This document shows positions 13,325 to 26,276 of a stretch of DNA of 64,000 nt, piece by piece. The DNA comes from Synaphobranchus kaupii (taxonomy: Eukaryota > Chordata > Actinopteri > Anguilliformes > Synaphobranchidae). The translations under genes and the position numbers were made by a program. Below the pieces are notes generated by a model, which had not been told where the DNA came from, ran no database searches, and saw only the letters and a program-made list of their open reading frames with translations. The DNA is taken from assembly GCA_029718625.1 (NCBI GenBank), contig CM056380.1, positions 43,199,689 to 43,263,688 on the forward strand, read 5' to 3'. Every line of letters begins with the position of its first letter. The stretch's first letter is position 1.

Positions 13325-13901
13325 TACAGTTGAAGTCGGAAGTTTACATACACTTAGGTTGAAGTCATTAAAACTCATTTTTAACCACTCCACAGATTTC
13401 ATGTTAGCAAACTATTGTGTTGGCAAGTCAGTTAGGACATCTACTTTGTGCATGACATAAGTCATTTTTCCAACAATTGTTTACAGACATATTATTTCAC
13501 TTTTAATTCACTATATCACAATTCCAGTGGGTCAGAAGTTTACATACACTAAGTTGACTGTGCCTTTAAATGTTTTATATTTGGTTGCATATCCTTTGCA
13601 TGCCATGACTTCCTGATGTCTGTGAGCCAACAACATCAAAAGACTCAGCTAAATCTAGTTCCACCCCCCAATTCCCATAGATTCATTCAAATGCAGAGAC
13701 GTTATAGTATCGCTTGTAAGAGTACCAGAAAATAAGATATCAAGAGTCTTTTGATGTTGTTGGGTCACAGACATCAGGAAGTCATGGCATGCAAAGGTCA
13801 TTTGGTCATATGCGTCCAAATATAAAAAATTTATGGAGTGGTTAAAAATGAGTTTTAATGACTTCAACCAAAGTGTGTGTGAACTTCTGACTTCAACTGT
13901 A
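13325..13901. mobile_element. MITE with Sleeping Beauty-type Tc1 ends
   Basis: TA-flanked ends TACAGTTGAAGTCGGAAGTT (13325) and ACTTCTGACTTCAACTGTA (to 13901) are inverted repeats of the salmonid Tc1 type. They include the inner repeat GGGTCAGAAGTTTACATACAC (13531-13551). Instead of transposase the interior holds a palindromic copy of the shared module: GACTTCCTGATGTCTGTG forward at 13608 and its inverse at about 13765. It also contains ACCCCCCAATTCCCATAG. Confidence 0.85.
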
Positions 13902-13912
13902 TCTAGTAAGCA

Positions 13913-15252
13913 TTATACCATGGTATGGGTGAATACTCGATTCTGATTGGTCAATGACTGGTCGTTATTCTGTATAACCGGTCAGTCATCCGGGTCACAA
14001 GTTTAATCACAGTTCTAAATTAATGCGCTGCCTGCCTGGCCAGCTAGTACTACGCAACCTGGGAATGGCAAACATGACCGGTCAATTCAGAGTCCAAGAC
14101 GTTCTAGAAAATAAGTGGAATAAATAAAGTGAATTAATAAAGTAAACGAATGTAGCCTACCTACTTTATTTTCCTCAGTGACTAACGTTACTGTAGCCTA
14201 CGGCAGACGGCTACTTCGCCTCGTAGGTATGCTGCAAATAGTAGGCTAACTTTGGCTACGATAAACTTTTGTCATTGTTTTTCAGATAATGCAAATGCAA
14301 TACGTGGCGAGGTAACTATATAGCTAGCCATAGTTACATTATCACGGAGTTAGCAAAGCGCATGGTGTTTATGTGCAATGCGTAGCCTAATCTTTTTTTT
14401 TACTGCGAGCCATAAATCCGTCTCTAAGGTAGAAGTTAACGTTGCCGTAGCAACAGCATACATCTGATTTATAAAAATCGGTAAACAACATTAATCTACA
14501 GATTTAAAAAAGTTTGTATTCGGCAGATATCTTAGTTACAACTACTTCAATATAGCAAAACATTTTTGTGGTTAGAAGTGCATTATTTATTCAGTTGGAA
14601 ATACAAATTTATCATAGTAGGAATTTGCATGTAAATTGACGTCGGCAACACGCTGACTGCTTGTGAATGCAAGCTAGGCTACTTCACAAAGCATGTTAAT
14701 CTGTAGCATAGGCTATATGTAGAAAACTTTTTATCCAGCGAAAGTTCTTCGATAAGTTACATCTAACAAACTCCGTAGTATTTTTTAGATGGTCCCATAG
14801 GACATCATGATGCGAATCTGCTACACACTGCGTGACCAAACCATTTTTAAAAAGAGAGGGAGGTAATGTTGAATCTGATTGAGTTATGGTTTCATACAAT
14901 TTTCTTAAATAATGTCATGACAAAAATAACCAAAATTGGTGCCAATTGTATGTTATAACCGAGAAGGAACTATTTTTCCCCCCGATAGAATCAATTCTTT
15001 TCAGAACTAACAACGAGAGGGTTTGCATAGCAACGCACTTAAATAGAACTAGTAATGAGAAATAGAATTAGCAACGAGATGTTTTCTGTTCAATTAGAAC
15101 TACCAACCAGCTGTTTTGCATGACAACGCAAAAACAAGCCCAAAGAGCTGCGGAAGTATATTTAAATTTCAGCTGATTAAATCGATAAAAATCTATAAAT
15201 ATGAAAGTAACTATATAATCATTGTTGGTAACCATGGTATAAGCGCAATAAT
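13913..15252. mobile_element. MITE copy I with ATACCATGG ends
   Basis: The left tip TTATACCATGGTATGGGTG leads into AATACTCGATTCTGATTGG. The right tip ends at ACCATGGTATAAGC near 15246. The interior is homologous to the shorter element just downstream (shared words ATCTTAGTTACAAC, TTATTTATTCAGTT and CTTCACAAAGCA), so two related copies sit in direct order. No coding capacity was seen. Confidence 0.65.
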
Positions 15253-15367
15253 CAACTCCGAGGTGTGCGTTACACGGTTTTAACCGCACGACGTTGAGGC
15301 GAAGAACCACCCGACGCGAAGCGGAGTTGATTACACCTCGGAGTTGATTATTGCGCTTATACCATGG
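15232..15367. repeat. perfect 34-bp inverted repeat with 68-bp spacer
   Basis: Arms at 15232-15265 and 15334-15367 are exact inverse complements: CCATGGTATAAGCGC, then AATAATCAACTCCGAGGTG. The spacer includes CGCACGACG and CCCGACGCG words. It sits exactly where MITE copies I and II meet and overlaps both their ends. Confidence 0.85.
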
Positions 15368-16077
15368 CTTGGCTAAATACTCGATTCCGATTGGCTGGAG
15401 GGTGGGCATTTATTTCGTTAAACCGCCCGGCAATGAAGTAGCGCCGGCAACATTTTAATCACCGTTTTAAATTAATACGCCGTCTACGTTATCTGCTGCC
15501 AGCGCCATTAGAGTCGACACTTTTATGAATGGTATCCATAGCAACACCAACAGCTGATTAATAAAGCCGGCAAATAACGCTAAATCCGCTGATTTGAAAA
15601 GTTTGTCTTCGCCAAATATCTTAGTTACAACAACTTTAATCTAGCAAAGAAGTTTTGTGGTTAGAGGTGCAGTATTTATTCAGTTTGGAAATATGAACGT
15701 AACATAGTAGGGCTTTACCTAATATAATGTAACGCTGACGTGAGCAACGCTGGTTGCGAATGCGAACAAGTTACTTCACAAAGCACGTTAATCTGTATAT
15801 TAAAAAAACATTTTATCCAGCGAAATGTCTTAGATATAACAAGTTACATCTAACAGTAACAAACTCTGTATCTACAGTAGGCTATTTTTTTCAGATGTTC
15901 CCATCTCATGATGCAGATCGTGAAATGCAATTACATCGGCTGCGCCTCGGGCAATTTACTAGCTCCGCGTCGGGCATTTAAACTGTGTAATGCCCGGCTC
16001 CTCGGTCATTATTGCTTACTAAATGCCCACCCTCCAGCCAATCAGAATTGAGTATTTAGCCAAGCCATGGTATAAGC
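15355..16077. mobile_element. MITE copy II, 723 bp, 58-bp terminal inverted repeats
   Basis: The left arm 15355-15412 and right arm 16020-16077 are inverted copies of 58 bases with about two mismatches. They start GCTTATACCATGGCTTGGC and continue through GATTGGCTGGAGGGTGGGC. No transposase is present. This family also supplied copy I. The superfamily was not identified. Confidence 0.8.
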
Positions 16078-16794
16078 TATGTTAACCCTCTAGCTAACTA
16101 GCAACATGAAATAAACAATGTCCTCCTGTATGATTTGAAACAGCAGCTTAACTGGGTGCCATGGATAGTGGGATGGACCCAAACACACTGACTGTGTCAC
16201 ACACAGCGCCTAGCAGTCGCATTTCTGATGCACTGATTGGCCAAAATATTTCAATGTTGGCATCCATGAACTTCATATGTAATGATATATTTATTTTATT
16301 TGAGTGGGGATCTCTTGATGTACATAAATCAAAGAACAACAGTGTCAATGTTTCTTTTATTGCAAGTGCATGTTTATCTTGTTTTGTTGTTTTCATTTTT
16401 TTTAATGTTAATTCAGTTCTGGTAAGAAGTCATAGGAAGCTAGGAAAGCAAAGATCTGAGTGTGTTGTAGGTACAAAAGTATAATATCACCTATACCCAT
16501 TAATATTTATTTATGAGCACTGATATATTTTTGTATATTATATGATGTGTAATTTCTTATATTAACTTAAAATTTTCTGCACTGTCACATATGGAAGATG
16601 AGGATCATTTATAGTGCTATTTGCATCTGTTCAGTTGCTGTTGCCACAAATCTTACTTGTTTTTCAAATGTGACGGACAAAGGCTGCCTGCTCTCTCAGT
16701 CAATGATAATGAGATTCGGGAGTCATTCTAGCTCTGGCTTGAAATGAATCTTGAACAAAATATAAAAGTAATGGGAAATAAATGTGACAAAACG

Positions 16795-16970
16795 GCGTGT
16801 TCTGCTTTGTGTGGCGGCAGTGTGTGGCACGGTATGGTTAGGAGCCTCGGCTTGCACTTCCATGGTTGCAGGTTCAAGTTCCAGGCGGGGCACTGCTTTT
16901 GTACCCTTAAGGTACTTCACTTCAATTGCCTCAGTAAAACATCCAGTTATGAAAATGGATTGTATGTAAA
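16795..16970 (+). mobile_element. tRNA-derived SINE-like element
   Basis: A region with a pol III B-box-like word (GGTTCAAGTTCC near 16870) follows an A-box-like TGGTTAGGAGCC. Downstream is GTACCCTTAAGGTACTTCAC, then TTCAATTGCCTCAGT, a tail motif shared by many fish SINEs. The reading frame across it (16744-17190) is not a gene. Confidence 0.6.
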
Positions 16971-18124
16971 AAGAATGCAAATTGATGTGGAAAACCTCAT
17001 TAATCTAATTTCTGTGTTGCATTTGGGAAAATTAGGTCTCTGGGTTTTAGTTGACACAGTCAGTCATTTTAACAGCCTTAGCCTAACTCTTAAGAAGGTT
17101 ATTTTGCTCTTGAGAAGGTTTTCTTTGATACCTCAATATTATTGCTCTCAGATTGTTTTGTTTTTTAAACCAATTATACATCAAGCATAATCACAGTTAT
17201 GGTCTATGTAGGGGGAGTTCTGATAATTCTTTTACCAAATGTAATAAAAATAATCTCGCTATTCCTACCACTATGATTTAAAACCTGCAGCAAACTGCTT
17301 AATTTATCAAGTGATCACAGGTTGTTTTTTTGATGGAAATGTTGAGACACGGTACAGGAGTTGAGCAGTTTTGACACGGTCCCTTATCGCATCTGTTATT
17401 GTCACACTCGTGCTGAGCGATTGCTGCAACAGTTTTTTCCGCCCTCTATGTAATACTGTTCCACAAACTGATTATTCTGTATTCCAGTCATGCTCTGGTC
17501 TAAACCAGGTATGGACTCTAATACCTGTTAAGGGGTATTTGTGACCATAAGTTTTTATTGGTGGCACAGGCTGCAACAAGGTTTCTAATACACTAATATA
17601 GCATTGTCATGATTTCACTATTTCTGTGATTTTTTTTTTTAAAACATTGGTTAAGGAAATAAGAAAATAATACAAATTGATTAGATCAGTGCATGGAAAA
17701 ACTCACTGAATTGTGATTTTTTTTTTTTTACTTGCTTAAGGAAATAAGAAAATTAGTACTTGATTGCATCAGTGGATGAAAAATATCTGATATATTTATA
17801 TATAAGTCATGTCTTGCAATTTTTCATGTAGTACAGTGCAGTTACAAAGATCATAAAAGGTGCAAGGTTTTGGGAGGATATTTTAAATTGATAAATTGGC
17901 TTGAGTGCTTGACACATTTGTGTTATTCTGCTGTCCTGATTAGAGATTTGAATGTAATTTAACAAACATTTTACCAGGTAAATTATTTGTTGAAATGTCG
18001 AAAACTTCTCATTCATATGCAAATTAAGTATTTAATTAAATTGCTCCTTAACATACAAAATAAATTGCATAATGCTAGGAATGTATCTGCGCTGTTTATT
18101 GAAAAGATTTTTGAAAGATGTGAT

Positions 18125-18300
18125 TAGTCAGTGGTCCTTGCTAGATTGTGATTGGTGAGAGATCCTCTATGGATTGTGATGGGCTCGGATACACTCTAGA
18201 TTGTGATTGGTGGGAGATCCACTGTAGATTGTGATTGATGGGAGATCCTCTCTAGATTGTGATGGGCTGGGATATGCTCTAGATTGTCATTGGCTAGAAA
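18125..18300. repeat. degenerate minisatellite, about 30-bp unit
   Basis: About five diverged copies of CTCTAGATTGTGATTGGTGG followed by GAGATC are in tandem, with unit variants ending in GGGCTCGGATA. Confidence 0.75.
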
Positions 18301-18419
18301 ACCCATCCAGAATCTGGTCCGCTGGGGATCCTCCATTGGTTTGATTGGGGATCCAGTCTCTGTCAGTCGCACCACAAATGTACTTTTGTGTGACCACGTG
18401 CGAGACGGCGGTAATCGGC

Positions 18420-18750
18420 TTCACAGATAGAAGGGCCGGGCGCCTGTGTGCTCGCAACGTGCTCTCATTGTGTACGCCCAATGTTGGTGGGCGGGAGAGG
18501 CGCACATGTTTGCACTTCTGAAAAACCTTGCCGCCGCCGGAGCCGACAGTATGCAAATCGGCTCGCATTTCATGGCAATGAAAAGGCGGCATCGCTCGGG
18601 CAACAGGTGTGTACATTGGGCTACTGTTCCCACACACACAATGGCTTCAGTCAACACACGCGTACATAAACACAACGGCTCGCACACGCGCACAAGCACA
18701 TACGCACAGCCTCAGAGCGAATCTGCCATGGGGATCAACCTTTGATGTCA
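18420..18750. promoter_or_regulatory. GC-richer island with octamer motif, candidate enhancer
   Basis: The island contains an exact POU octamer ATGCAAAT (about 18551) next to CGGCTCGCATTTCATGGCAATG, in locally GC-rich unique sequence. Open frames on both strands overlap it but show no protein similarity. It follows a degenerate minisatellite at 18125-18300. Confidence 0.3.
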
Positions 18751-19549
18751 CTTGGCATGTTTACCCACTCTCTATGGGCATCAGCAGTATGGGTAATCTG
18801 TTTCTCAGTGTGCTGGCCTCGCCAGACGGCCTGTCTCTTCAATTGCGGAGTGCAATTTGATGTCTTTGTGCATTTAGTTCAAAGGCAATGCTAGTTTAGC
18901 GGAGCATACAATCATGTTGGCGGGTGTGGTGGGGGAGGGGGGTAAGTGTTACAAGGGGGAACAAAAAAACAATAACAATAGCTTTGTGTGTGCTGTGGGT
19001 TTGGTGTGATTTCAACAGAGCTTGTGGAAAGGTGATAGGATGGTGCAGTTTGTGAAAAGGCTATTAAGAGTGGTGCGATAGATTCACCCACAGCTTGTCC
19101 CTGCTGTGAAGAAAATGTTTTCGGTGAAGGGACGGCCATCTTTGAAATAACCAGCTTTTGTTTTTATTTGTGAATGACCAGATTGGGTGTCAGTATCAGA
19201 CTTTTTGAACTGATCACTAAACATATTCCGAGCACTGTGTGTATGTGAAGAAATGTCTCCTTCATTAGCACTGATGATTTTAATTAAGTTCTTAGATGAA
19301 ACAAATAACAAAAGGAAAATAATGGTTTTGGCGGCAGGCAGTACAGTAACATGGAAGTTATTCAGCAGTTTCTTGACCTGTCTAAAGAATTTTGAAAGCA
19401 ACAACATAAAAGCATTATTTTTTTATTTTATTTACCATTTGACTGTTAAAAGACATGCAAGAATTGTGAAGTATCTGATATACAGCCAAAATAGACTTTG
19501 TAAACACCGTTCAACTTCAGCCGGAGATTAGTATTATCATCCTCAGCTT

Positions 19550-20570
19550 TTTTTAATGTGGTCCTCTCTGCGGTCTGAAAAGCTGGCGGACGTGCCTGTT
19601 GGACTGGAGTGCATACTCAACCTATTTGCCTAGTGTGGCCGGCGGGATTGGCGCATGTTGGAGAAACAGACTGAAGGGAAGGTAATCTGATCAATACCTT
19701 AAATGTTCCTCTGAGGAGATGACGGGGGAGGGGGGCGGCTCTGCTAATGGAGAGAGGGGGAGAGTGAAGGGGAGAAAGACCGAGAGCGAGGGTCTGTCTG
19801 CTGGCCTCGGAGAGCCGAGCCGCGCCGGGCTAAATTGCCATCCCGGGGTGAGCCGCACGCGTTGACTCAGAGCATCTGTTTACCTGTTCCCTGGCATTAT
19901 TGGCTGGGGTAAATGCAAAGCCATTCTGCCCCCCCGTTCTCCCCCCGTCTCTGTAATTGCCCTTTAGTCGGCGTTCATCCTCGCAAATCGCCCATAATTG
20001 GCGCTCGATGCTGTCTTTTGTAGCTACGTGCCAGGGAGGATCCATCTCCCCGTGCTCATTCTGAGACAATGCCGTGGACACACGAGGTGTCATTAAGCAC
20101 GCTTTTCCACACAGCGAGCGCGGCAGGTGCCTCTCTTTTCTCCCAGACGCTGGTGGTAGCCTATATACTGTAGGCTGCGGTGAATTAAAGTGCGACTGCC
20201 TTCTCTTCGAAGTAATTTGAGATGCAAAGTAAATAATTGCATTTATTTAAAATTTCAGGTATCATCAGGTATCATTATAATTATTACCTAATTATAAATT
20301 ATTATTATATATATTTTTTTAAATCTCAGGTAGCCCGTTTTATCTTTGATTATCTTTTGTGTGACGTGAAAAATAGCCGAGCCGTAATGGAGGCGATGTC
20401 CTGCAGCCTCGCACCCGGAGTCGGACCCAGGAGCGCCGCACGGGCTGCCCTCAGGTGCTCGCTGGAGGCAGAGAAGCCGCAGATGAAAGACGAGTTTAGC
20501 TCGCTGCGTTCCTCGCTCTTGTATTGTACCCTTCTGTTCTCATGGCTGCGGCCCTGATCTGGCCTTGTTC
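19550..20570. promoter_or_regulatory. GC-rich island, candidate conserved enhancer
   Basis: About 1 kb of GC-rich sequence in AT-rich surroundings, with AT-core words (CATAATTGGCGC near 19991, GGCATTATTGGCTGG near 19892, GTAATTGCCC near 19953) and CpGs. No protein-coding frame can be supported. The pattern of TAAT-type sites in GC-rich unique sequence resembles developmental enhancers, but no conservation test was possible. Confidence 0.3.
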
Positions 20571-21475
20571 AGGCCTGATTTCTTGCTCATTGTAAGGCGT
20601 TCCCTGAATCCCACCCCCTTTTTTGAAACAAATTCAAAAAAGGCAAATTGGGGTTCCCCTCACAGGGCGCTTGGCCATAGTCGGAAGGATTAAACACTGC
20701 ACCTCAGTGTGCTTCAGCAGGACAACCCAACCTGGAGGACCACGCCCGTCCTCTTACAGTGCTGCCCCAGTACCTCATGATCCAGTCACATCTTAAGGCC
20801 ACCATTGTGGATGTGTGGGTTAATTATGACACCAATGAAAAGGCTTCACGTAAAGTTATGAAGATAGGACAAGAGTTACCGGCTGTGGTACCGTATCTGG
20901 TGTGTTCGCTTTATTTAATAACCAAGAATGGTTCACCGTTCAAAGCCACCCACCGTTTAAAGGCAAGGAAATCTTAACATAATTTTGTATTGAAAAAATG
21001 AATGGTAAAACTTGAAGATTTCATGTTATCATTGGTCTTCTGTAGGCTATTAGAATGCCATGGTGTCACTAAAACAGGGACAATGGCTTCAACTTGAGTG
21101 ACATCAGGATATTCCTAGAGTTCGGCACAAAGGCTGTTCTTGTTTTTCTTTTTAGCTGCTGTGTTATTCTGCCCGCAGCTGAATCCTGTTTCTACTTAGA
21201 ACTTTATTGGTGACACAACAGATTTGTTTGTGCCCTAAGGGGGGGATTCTGCATCTGCAGTCCTCCCAGAGGGGGGGATTCTGAGGCTGATATCGTCCAG
21301 CATAAGCAAATAGGGGCCCTCTGGTTGCCACGTTGCATATATCTTGTGCTTCTTCATTCCCCACTTAACTTAATCAGCACCCTCTTCAAGAGTTACAGCA
21401 AATGACAGGAGCATTATTACCGTTATTCGTCTTCCCTGAGATCCTGGTTCCCCTGCCTCTGCAAGCCTGTCATCA

Positions 21476-22059
21476 CATTCAGTACCTCCTTCGTTGAGGC
21501 ACGGGTCAGTCACATACCTCCTTCAGTGAGGCACGGGTCAGTCACATACCTCCTTCATTGAGGCACGGGTCAGTCACATACCTCCTTCAGTGAGGCACGG
21601 GTCAGTCACATACCTCCTTCAGTGAGGCACGGGTCAGTCACATACCTCCTTCAGTGAGGCACGGGTCAGTCACATACCTCCTTCAGTGAGGCACGGGTCA
21701 GTCACATACCTCCTTCAGTGAGGCACGGGTCAGTCACATACCTCCTTCAGTGAGGCACGGGTCAGTCACATACCTCCTTCAGTGAGGCACGGGTCAGTCA
21801 CATACCTCCTTCAGTGAGGCACGGGTCAGTCACATACCTCCTTCAGTGAGGCACGGGTCAGTCACATACCTCCTTCAGTGAGGCACGGGTCAGTCACATA
21901 CCTCCTTCATTGAGGCACGGGTCAGTCACATACCTCCTTCAGTGAGGCACGGGTCAGTCACATACCTCCTTCAGTGAGGCACGGGTCAGTCACATACCTC
22001 CTTCAGTGAGGCACGGGTCAGTCACATACCTCCTTCAGTGAGGCACGGGTCAGTCACAG
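21476..22059. repeat. 32-bp minisatellite, about 18 copies
   Basis: The unit CAGTCACATACCTCCTTCAG plus TGAGGCACGGGT repeats almost without change. Only a few copies have CATTGAGG or CGTTGAGG. There are no unique spacers, so this is a VNTR and not a CRISPR array. Confidence 0.97.
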
Positions 22060-23467
22060 CATTAAACTCAGCGGAAGTGCTTGGTTGGGGCTTTTTTTCG
22101 CAAAGCTTTGGACTACACTGACTTGTAAGGCAAAAGGTGATTTGTGTGTGCTTGTGTGTGCTTAATATGACATGTCTACTTGACACCCCCTTTCCCCCCA
22201 CCGCCCCAGAAACCTGGGTCTGATTAAATTCAAGATCAAATTGGATATACATTAAATAGGACCTGTAAGGTAGCCTGCTCATAATATTTGGAGAAAAGGT
22301 CTATTAAATTACCCTTTAGAATCAAAAGGAAAAGAAAATATTTAAGATCAATGCAGGTCGTTTCTTAAGGGAAAATGTTTCTCTTTGTAAAAAAATAAAT
22401 AAATTAATGATTTTTTTACCCAACAAAAGTTTACTCAATTTCAGTTAATCGGTGGTTGCAATGTTGTTATGGAATGATGTAAATCTTGATTGATCATGTT
22501 ATGAAGTTAATCTCTGCTAAGAATCAAAATGTCTGTTTTTGATAACATATACTTAAAGTAAATTCTCAGGTGTTGTTCTAGGCTATAATACAGGACTGAA
22601 CAGGTGTACCATGGGATACGTGACTTTAGTCTGGTACTGCTTGACAGTGACTGAGACAGCTGGTGAACCTCAAGGTAAACATTAACTGTAATTATGGGTA
22701 TTCTTGCCTGACAATTAGCACAAAGAAGCTGATCCTTCTTTTCAAAGATCTACAGGTGTATCCATTTAATCTCATTGACAGGTGCAATATTCAAGCTTGT
22801 ACTTTCTGTAAGAGCCTGTAAGTTTAATATCTTCTTAATTTGCGCCTCTCATAAAAGCATACCGGGTGCTCTGCAGCCAAAGATTATTTGTGGTGGTATC
22901 CTGTATTTTCCAAAGGCAGGGTAGGGAAGGTGGCAGAATTTCCCAATAAAAAAACAAGATGTGTTACCTCATTGTTAGAAAAGATTTTTCATTTGTAACG
23001 CCATGTCTGCACATGCGTATCGTCATTTCCTGAGCTGCCTTCAAAGTTTGTTCTCTTCTCAGATGATATTATACGTTGAGTGATTTGTTGAATGAGATAT
23101 TGACATGTTGTTCATATGTCAACATATGTTGACGTATGTAATTGTGAAGAGGATTTTGGACTTTTTGTTTGTGCTGTACTTCACATTGGTCAGATGTGAC
23201 CTTTTAAAGGAATATTCCAAAACTGGATCTAGCTACATTACTGTGACTCATTTTCCTGTGGAACATTCTGCGGTTATGCAGCCAATTCAGATACATTGAA
23301 GAGTCCCCACCCAATGGAGAAACAATGTCTCAACACTTTTGTGGAGCTACATAATACAGGTAGTCTTGAATAATGAAGCAGTGTGCTTTTTAGTCTTTTT
23401 TTCATATTGAAGTAAGGATGGATTAACCCTGACACGGTGTAGTCTCTGGACTGTGTGCAAGATGACA

Positions 23468-24914
<1,447 letters not shown>

Positions 24915-26113
24915 AGGTAGGACTGGACTTTGCCAACGGGACAGACTTACACCCAACCCCAAACCCTCCTAGTGACAGCACATTTATACATAATTTAACA
25001 TCAGACACCATTGGATGGAAAAAACCTGCAGAAGGTAATCTAAAACAACACTGTCTACTGTTCCAGAAAGTTTATTATGACAAAATTGGGGGCAGGCATT
25101 GATGAATGGCAAATTATTTCCCTGCCCTGTTCTAGATGGGTCAACGGCTGTGTAAGTGACGCACATTCACTGTAAAATGTATCGTCATTAGTGCATTAGT
25201 GTTATCATAGGTTTTTGTGTTTGCATAGTCATTGTTTGATTTGGAGAAAAGTCAAGTGAAAAATGCACTTGAGTAACTGAGTAAATAAATATTCTGCAAT
25301 TGAGACAATGGGTTGCCGACTGAACCATTTCAGATTGCTTACACTCATTCTTGGCAGTGAGAAAAGTATACAGTGTTGTTCAGTGTCAACACAATTATGC
25401 TCTTAGGGGGTCAAAAAATCACTTCATCTGTGTTACGCCTCAGTCTGTAATGTTGTTGAGGCAATAAGTGTTTCCGAGTGATGCCATTTTATTGTTGTTT
25501 AAAAAATAATAATACTTGGATTTAAAAAGAAATGACACATTTAATGTATTCTTTGTATTGTGCGAACACAAGCCGGTCCCAGTCTTGCATTCCATTTGTT
25601 TCCAGGGTGGGGTGAGGAGTCCAGTCCTTTGCTTAGCATGGCAAGCTAAATCATCTCATGATGACAGTAACTGGATAAATGTGTATTACACAGTGAAAAC
25701 AAACTCATAAGCAGGATAAGCAGGCCTGTGTGCCAGGAGATGGTAATATTACCTGAGAAGAACTGCAGTTATTTCTAAAAACCAAAGATTTTTTTGAGGG
25801 GAGGGCAGGGCAATATTTTTCAAGGTATTTATCAGTCATATAAATTTAAAGTCATATCAGAAAAGTCATAACTGATACTGGTTTTGGCGGGGGGGGAGAC
25901 ATCTGTTTTGTTGATGTTATTATTGTCCTTGCGGTTCATATTGGTAATATTAGTGTTGTTGCCATAGGATCACAAAAATATATAGGTAAATAATGGAATA
26001 TATCCTTACATGTACCACCTACCACTATTTAACTTGATGCATTGTTACTTCCTGTTCTGTACCCATAATGCCCTTGTTAATCAGGAACCTCTGTTCTGTG
26101 CCTCGTGTTCTAG

Positions 26114-26276
26114 ACGGAGGTGATCAAAGGTGCTTCCCAAAGCGTCGGCATGACCTTCAGACACGTCCCGGCCAGCGAGGGAGACGCCGTGCACGTCAGC
26201 ATCGAGACCGTCACCCCCAACTCTCCTGCCGCCCTGGCGGACCTACAGAAGGGCGACCGACTCATCGCCATCGGAG
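26114..26276 (+). CDS. pdzd8: pdzd8 PDZ-domain exon
   Basis: The exon is bounded by a TAG acceptor at 26111-26113 and a GTGAG donor at 26277. It reads in frame from its first base and ends in phase 1. The peptide starts TEVIKG. It contains the carboxylate-binding loop SVGMTF (about 26141-26158), the conserved TPNSPAALADLQKGDRLIAIG stretch typical of PDZ strands betaC-betaE, and ends at the split glycine. GC content is far above the flanking AT-rich intron, which also marks it as coding. Confidence 0.93.

Noticed and set aside
20759..20977. 72-codon open frame considered as an upstream pdzd8 exon
   Set aside because: Peptide does not resemble the SMP or C2-like segments, and flanking splice sites do not fit.
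21476..22059. Array of regularly spaced repeats resembling CRISPR
   Set aside because: Units are contiguous without spacers, in a vertebrate genome. It is a minisatellite.
22580..22680. Exon-like segment between ATACAG and GTAAAC with an open frame (MGYVTLVWYCLTV)
   Set aside because: It does not match any expected pdzd8 peptide and no neighbouring exon fits. Probably a chance splice-site pair.
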